From NCBI GenBank assembly GCA_039519185.1, contig CM076851.1, positions 53,612,751-53,676,750 of the forward strand: a stretch of DNA of 64,000 nt. The letters run 5' to 3'. Under the pieces are notes generated by a model. The model had not been told where the DNA came from. It did no database searches and saw nothing but the letters and a program-made list of their open reading frames with translations. Position numbers and translations under genes: made by a program. Each line of letters begins with the position of its first letter. The stretch's first letter is position 1. Shown here in pieces: positions 58,285-64,000 of the stretch. The stretch comes from Astragalus membranaceus. Its lineage: Eukaryota; Streptophyta; Magnoliopsida; Fabales; Fabaceae.

Positions 58285-58985
58285 TAATATATTTATATGC
58301 ATATGCAAACAAAAATAAAATATAGGAGAAAATTTAAAACTGTATTGTACCATAAATTTATTGTCTCATATATATTATTACATATTTATTTACGTAAAAT
58401 AAATATATTATTTTATATTTACTTTCATTACCATATGTAATAATATATATTCTTACCAAAAATATAGGTAATAATATAGTATTCGTATTACCATATTTAA
58501 ATAAACTCATATATATTATTACATATTTAATTACGTAATATATATTATTTTATATTTACTTTCATTAGCATATGTAATAATATATATTCTTACAAAAAAA
58601 TATGTTATAATATATTATCCGTATTACCATATTTAAATAATATCTATTATTTACATATGGTAATAAAAATAAAGTTTAGGAGAAAAATAAATATTATTTT
58701 ACATTGAAAATCTTTTAGGTGGGCGACTGATTGGCCATACCGAAGAGCTAGTCATAATTGGGCTGAAAATCAAGATTCACTATCCACTATTAGATTTTAC
58801 TTCGAGAGATTTGATTTTACTCCGTGCGATGCACGAGATATTCTTATGAAAAATATATATAGTATTATGCCTATTTCAATATGTTAGGTTCTTGAACTAT
58901 ATATTTTCTTTATAACCAATGTTAGTTGGGGTGGGGGGGGGGCGTTAGTTTCCCGGGTTTGAACCCGGTGTTAGCCTGCATTTTC
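58285..58985. other. AT-rich repeat remnants upstream of Ogre element C
   Basis: Repeated ATATATTATTACATATTTA-type segments and a CCGTGCGATGCACG hairpin near 58819 like the Helitron-type hairpins elsewhere. A poly-G run lies at 58931-58942. No gene. Confidence 0.4.
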
Positions 58986-59997
58986 GACAGTGTAATACCC
59001 TAATTTTGTCCTATCCAAAAAAAAGAGAAATTTTATTTATTTTAATAAAAATAATTATTATTTTTTCATGCCATGTTTTATTTTATTTTAGTTTGCTACA
59101 AGTTTTAATTTTTGAAAAAAATAATAATTAGAAGTGAAGAAATAAAAATAAGCCAAGAAGGAAGTGGGGGGGGGGGGGTCTATTAATAATAAGGTGCTGT
59201 CATGGAAGCCCAACCCAGCAAAATAGCTAGCCCAATTCGCCTAGCCCACTCCTCCACCAAGCCCAATCCAACTCCTCCACCAAACCCAACCCATATCCTA
59301 ACCCTAACCCATATCCAACCCATAACCCAACACCCAACTCCATCCAACCCACTCCAACTAAACCCTAATTCGCATACCCCCCCTTTAACTCTAAAATGTG
59401 TCTACATTCACTCTCCCCCCTAGCCTTAAAAATCATCCACATTCATCCCTAGAAATCCGCCCCCCACTCTCCTTGATTCCCTCCTTGAAACTCTCAATCC
59501 CACTTCCACACACAACCCCACTTCCCCATTTTTTTTTTTCTTCCTTCCCCATACAATTTTCCCACACTTCCCTCACATCACACTCTCACACACAAACCCC
59601 TCTTTCTCTCTCTCAAAACCTACGGCTCTCTCCTCTCCCCCTCCTCTCACAAATTTATTTTTCCTTTTTTCCCCTTCACCAAACCTCTTCCACTTCAATC
59701 ACTTCACACACTTCACTCCTCTTCCACTCTCTCTCTCTCACACTCAACCCTAAAACAACACCACACTCAACCTTCACTTCATCCTCTCTTCTCCTCCCTC
59801 ACACACAACACTCAACATTCCTCTCCTCTCTCAAAACCTACGGGCCTCCTCTCCCCTCATCTCACATGTCTCTTTTTTTTATTTTTTTCCCCTTCAACAA
59901 CTACCCCCAAACCTCCATCATATCAAAAAAGATCATCATCACTATCCAAGAGTGGTTGAAGTGGAGCAATGAAGAGAAGCAAGGGCAACTTTTTTTG

Positions 59998-60005
59998 TAT
60001 AAATA
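59998..60005 (+). promoter_or_regulatory. TATA box of element C
   Basis: TATAAATA about 1 kb into the LTR. It defines the end of U3 and predicts a start near 60030. Confidence 0.6.
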
Positions 60006-61129
60006 GGGTCACAAATTCGAAGAGGGGGGGACTCTTAGGAAGAAAGGGGAAAAATCTTCTAAAAAACTAGGGTTTCAAAGAAAGAAAGAATTTTTTTTTT
60101 AGAGTTTCTTTTAGAAAATTTTCTTCCCCTTCTTTTCTTCCTTCTTAGATTTTTTTTAGTTTAAAATTTTGTTGTATTAAGAGATCCGAAGAAGAAAGCT
60201 TGGATTTGTTCAAGGTACAAAAATGTAATAATTTGTAGTATTGTTGCTTTTTTTTGTAATTTTTAGTTATTGTAATTTTTGTTCATATTATCATTGCCAT
60301 TGTATTTTATTTATTGTTGTTCACGTTTTTTTTCGTTTTTTTAAAAAAAAAAAAAATATTAGTTACTGTTTTTATTTTTGTTGTTGTCATGTTTTTATAT
60401 TAGTTGTTGTATTTTTTTATAAATATTAGTTATTTATAAATATTAGTTACTGTTTTTATAAATATTGGTTGTTTTTTTTTTTTTTCTCTTCCTTGAACAT
60501 ATTATTGTTTTTTTAGTTTAGTTGCTGTTTTTATAGATATATATATGTTGTTATTATTGATGTTTTTTATGTTACAATTTTCGAAAAAAAAAAAGTGAAA
60601 AAAAATGTTGTGCTTTTTAATAAATAATTACTAATTTTCGGATTAAAAGAAAGTGAAAAAAAATGTTATGCTTTTTTTTAAAATAAATTACAATTTTCGG
60701 ATTAAAAAGTGACAAAAAATTGTGTTGTTTTTTTTACAATTACTATTTTTTCGGATTAAAAAAAAGGGTGATAAAAAAAAAGATGTGTTGTTTTTTTTAT
60801 TTTCGGATTTAATTAAAGCCTTTTTTCAAATACTAAAAAATATTTTTTAAAAAAATAAATGGTTACTAGTGTCACTACTCTTTTCTAAAAAAAAATAATA
60901 TAATAACAAAAATCTTTTTTTCAAAAAAAGTAAAAAGGCCCCCTTTCATTAAATAATAACTATGACAAAAAACAAAAAAAAACAAAAGAATTTTTCTCCA
61001 TAATCCGTTTTCAAAATACCACTTGTTTAGTCTAGGTTTGTTTTTTAAAAAAAAAAGAGCGCTTCGAGAATCACGTGTTCTAGAGTCAAATAGAAAAAAG
61101 TAAAAATAAGCCAATCAATCGTTTTTTTT

Positions 61130-61315
61130 TAGCGTCAAAACGCTATTTGCACCCCCGGCAATCGTTTTTTTAGCGTCAAAACGCTATTTGCACCCCCGGC
61201 AATCGTTTTTTAGCGTCAAAACGCTATTTGCACCCCCGGCAACCATTTTCTTTTAGCGTCAAAACACTATTTGCACCCCCGGTGACACTTTTTTTTCTAG
61301 CGTCAAAACGCTATT
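61130..61315 (+). repeat. Tandem repeat of palindromic TAGCGTCAAAACGCTA units
   Basis: Five copies of a 40-55-bp unit: TAGCGTCAAAACGCTATTTG, then CACCCCCGGCAA, then a T-run. The core TAGCGT...ACGCTA is an inverted repeat. It lies in the U5 part of the LTR. Confidence 0.85.
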
Positions 61316-62002
61316 CACACCTCCCCTTTTAATACAACTCCTTTATTATTTGCACCCCCCTTTTATCACTTACTCCGCTTTTATTCAACGTGTTACTTCC
61401 GAACCGTTTTTTTTTCTTTCTTTCGAAAATCGAATTCGCACAAAAAAAATGGGTTGTCTATAGCGGTCACTCTGGGCCTTGCTTGTTTGAACGCTATAAA
61501 TACCTTCTTTTCCGAATAAGCCATTAATGACGACCACTCTGGATTTATCTGTTTGGTCACCATGAACGGTCTCTAGTTTTCCCGAACTTTTCAAAAAAAA
61601 AATAAAAAATACCAACACACAAATATTTTCTACCCAAGAACTACGTAGCTTTGATTTCTCCATCGCACCCGGAGATACGTAGGAGCGGGGGCCCACTCCC
61701 GTCAAGCGCAAAAAACTAAAATTTTTATTAAGTCTGCCTTTCTTTTTTTTTCTTCTTCGCAAACAATCAAAAATGGGTAAACAAAGTATTTTTCATTTAA
61801 AACTAACTTTTTCTACACATTAAATTAAAAGGTAACCTTTTTAGGATGTTGTGGGGTGCTAGTACCTTCCCCGCACTTAATCGACCCCCGAACCCAAAAC
61901 AAAGGTTTTTTTCAATGTTTTCCTAAAAATAAATATTGATGGCGGCTCCATTGTTCAAAAACAACGAAGAATCCCTCCTCCGGATTTTTCGGTCGCTACA
62001 GC

Positions 62003-62020
62003 TGGCGACTCCACTGGGGA
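62003..62020 (+). other. Primer-binding site of element C (tRNA-Arg type)
   Basis: TGGCGACTCCACTGGGGA, 2 nt after the LTR end. This is the clearest of the three Ogre-type PBS sites in the window. Confidence 0.85.
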
Positions 62021-64000
62021 CTTATTTAAGAGGGTCAAGCCTAATTTAGTTAAATATGTAGATTATTGTTAGTTTAGTACTTTGTTTACCCTTAGTCCTT
62101 CTATTAGCATGTCTATTTCATTGACCTGTTTATTTGCTTTATCGAACCTTAGGGTAGAAAACCTTTGTACTATTATCTGTATTTCTTTTGCAGCTTGGGT
62201 AGTCTAGGTATTATGCCTATATCACACACATCACTTACACTTGTTTGTTCACACACTTCTGAGTGGGGCCTTATACCCGGGTCTGAAAAAACCTAGGACG
62301 AGTGGAGACGATTAGTGTCAGTCATTCTGGATTTTATCTGTCTGACTCTCATGAAAGTCTCAGCCAGAGTACGCTCTTTTGTGGTATCCCACACCAGGTA
62401 GCTCGCTATCGTTGTGAGTCATATCACGAAGGAGATTTCAGCTCTGGAGACCTTTGTGAGGAAGTGAATAGAGCCACCCGAAAGGATGATCACTAAAGTA
62501 ACCCTAGATCATGTTGAAAATACCAATTTAGACATGGCCCATTTAGGACACAATGGAGCATCTTCTTTGTTTTATTTAGTATTGTCTTTTCCCTTACAAT
62601 AAAAAACTATTATTATGTAGTCATGTCATTGTACCCAATAACAATGCATTCATGCATCATGTTGCTCAAAGGCATTATTTTCTAAAAAAACAAAAACAAA
62701 AAGGCATGACATTATTCTTTTATTACTGCATCATTCGTGCATCTAATTCTAATTATTTTTCAGTTTTTTTTTAGAAACATGTCTCATGCATTTCTTATAT
62801 TCTTTCGCATATCAAAAATGTTCAAACATATCATTTTGCATGCATTTCAAGTACCGTCGGGGAATCATAAAACTTTTTTAAAGAGAACAAGCATTTGAAA
62901 GTCAGACCACCTGGATCATACTTTAATAAAAAGCTCACAATTCCCCGACGAGATTAATAAAACCATACATTCGCGTCTCATACACACTCATTCATTCATA
63001 TTCCAAAAAATCAGGGCAAAAAAAAAAACAAGTTGGTTCGCCAACACTCATGCATCTGTTAAAATCATGTTAAAATCATGTCAAGCAAGTTGGTTCGCCA
63101 ACACTCATGCATTATTTTCTTCCCATGCATTAAAAAAAAAAAAACCACCGCGAGTGTCATGCATTCTATTTCCTCGCACAAAAATAATTGTTAGCTCGCA
63201 CTACCATTCATTCATAATCATTCACAAAAATCATCATCATGTAATCATTATCATCAAATACATCATTCCTCCCTGAAGGCATCATTTCCTAAAAAATAAG
63301 TATCATTACTCTTGCATATCATCATAAGAAATATGTTTTAGCTAGCATTTTGCATTATCTACATGTTGCATCGCGTCTAACAGTAAACACAAAATCATTT
63401 AGAATAGATGGTCTTCTCAAGTGACCATTTCTTCAAGGATTTCGTACATTATCATTCATGCATCACATTTGGTTCCTAGAAAAAATATAAGCACAAAAAT
63501 TATGCTCATACAACGTTAGCATCACATTTAGTATTCACCGCCACTCATTTATAATCATTCACAAAAATCCTCATCAAAAAGTGTGGACATCGCGTCAATG
63601 TGGCATTCATGCATCATTTCATTAACCTCATCACTTTGTTTGAATACATCATTTCTCCCTGCATGCATCCTTTCAAAAAAAAAAAAAATCTCTCATGTGA
63701 TGGCTTAATGGATAGAATTGCACCTTTGAACGGCGAAGGGTAATATCTCAAATTTGTTTGTCGACTACAAATTTGAGATGTTGCTCTGCGATGTCAGGGC
63801 ACTTTGACCCAGTCACACGTGTTTTATTTTCGAGCAGGAAGTCAAATTGAGTCAACTAATTGTCGAAACGTTTCAGTATATTGTGTGAAGTATTGAGTCA
63901 GGATCCACTCAATGTTTCATGCAAGTTACTCAGGGTAACGACAATCAGTTGCCTCATATCACCATTCTTGCATCTCTCATCATTCAAAAAAAAAGGGGGC
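62021..64000 (+). mobile_element. Leader of Ogre-like element C, continuing out of the window
   Basis: 62021-62520 matches the element A leader. Beyond that lies a stretch with many ATGCAT/CATTCATGCATCA-type repeats (62640-63660), a duplicated AAGTTGGTTCGCCAACACTCATGCAT (about 63031 and 63087) and a short CAAATTTGAGAT inverted repeat (63750-63780). No ORF1 start is reached before 64000, so the coding part lies downstream of the window. Confidence 0.75.

Larger units (their letters stand above)
58991..62000 (+). mobile_element. 5' LTR of Ogre-like element C
   Basis: A 3010-bp LTR on the plus strand from TGTAATACCCTAATTTTGTCC to ...CGGTCGCTACA, followed two bases later by the PBS. The end shares blocks with element A: GCTCCTACGTATC in inverted sense near 61670, GTGGGGTGCTAGTACCTTCCC, and the last 60 bp. 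It contains a TATA box (59998-60005), a C-rich stretch (59200-59870), long T-runs, and about five copies of TAGCGTCAAAACGCTATTTG (61130-61315). Reading frames in the C-rich part are low-complexity only. Confidence 0.85.

Noticed and set aside
59398..60006. 202-codon plus-strand open frame
   Set aside because: C- and T-rich low-complexity sequence in the U3 of an LTR. The translation is runs of S, P, T, L and H with no domain, and it covers the TATA box.
1..64000. CRISPR arrays, operons, bacterial mobile elements or tRNA/rRNA genes
   Set aside because: No repeat-spacer structure of CRISPR type, no polycistronic gene runs, and no cloverleaf-forming sequence. The pol III boxes at 48146-48209 belong to a SINE with an A-tail.

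Overview
The window is nuclear DNA from a flowering plant. It is AT-rich and gene-poor, has spliced genes, and is packed with nested transposable elements. Very large LTRs with a tRNA-Arg-type primer-binding site, plus an ORF1 of the kind found in Ogre/Tat elements, point to a legume, probably the pea/vetch/clover/medic group. That placement is inference; no search was run.

Only two host genes look intact, both on the minus strand and both giving continuous reading frames when spliced by eye. One is a mitochondrial RecA (RECA3-like; 22079-26313, 8 exons, 425 aa). The other is the histone chaperone NAP1 (44075-47292, 12 exons, 366 aa, ending in CKQQ). Broken host sequence includes an intronless eIF(iso)4E retrocopy (54220-55002), a PADRE/DUF4228 fragment (56112-56480), and exons apparently captured inside a CACTA transposon (34538-34990).

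Layout. 1-7489: Ogre-like element B on the minus strand, with 3' LTR, coding-free interior full of tandem arrays, PBS and truncated 5' LTR. 7662-8587: small Helitron-like element. 8588-9068: LINE fragment cut by Ogre-like element A (9069-17140, minus), which holds a stop-ridden ORF1 and a 1.4-kb MULE-type insertion. 17141-18840: copia gag, LTR and leader debris and a CACTA terminus. 19696-20352: repeat rich in GGTTTGGTT. 22079-26313: RECA3. 27395-29600: LINE containing a solo LTR with perfect target duplications. 29868-36981: CACTA element that itself contains a second CACTA (32473-35914) carrying host-gene exons. 37021-42772: degenerate copia element with two LTRs. 44075-47292: NAP1. 48105-48224: SINE. 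48739-50763: second Helitron-like element. 50904-53516: 2.6-kb solo LTR with perfect target duplications and a MITE inside. 53873-58284: Helitron-like terminus, pseudogenes and a MITE. 58991-64000: 5' LTR, PBS and leader of Ogre-like element C on the plus strand, continuing past the window.

Nothing resembles an operon. The two intact genes are unrelated neighbours (organellar DNA recombination and nucleosome assembly). The most interesting structure is the CACTA-in-CACTA nest: exact 3-bp target duplications on both elements, pieces of at least two host genes inside the inner one, and an AT-hook reading frame that becomes continuous again when the inner element is removed.
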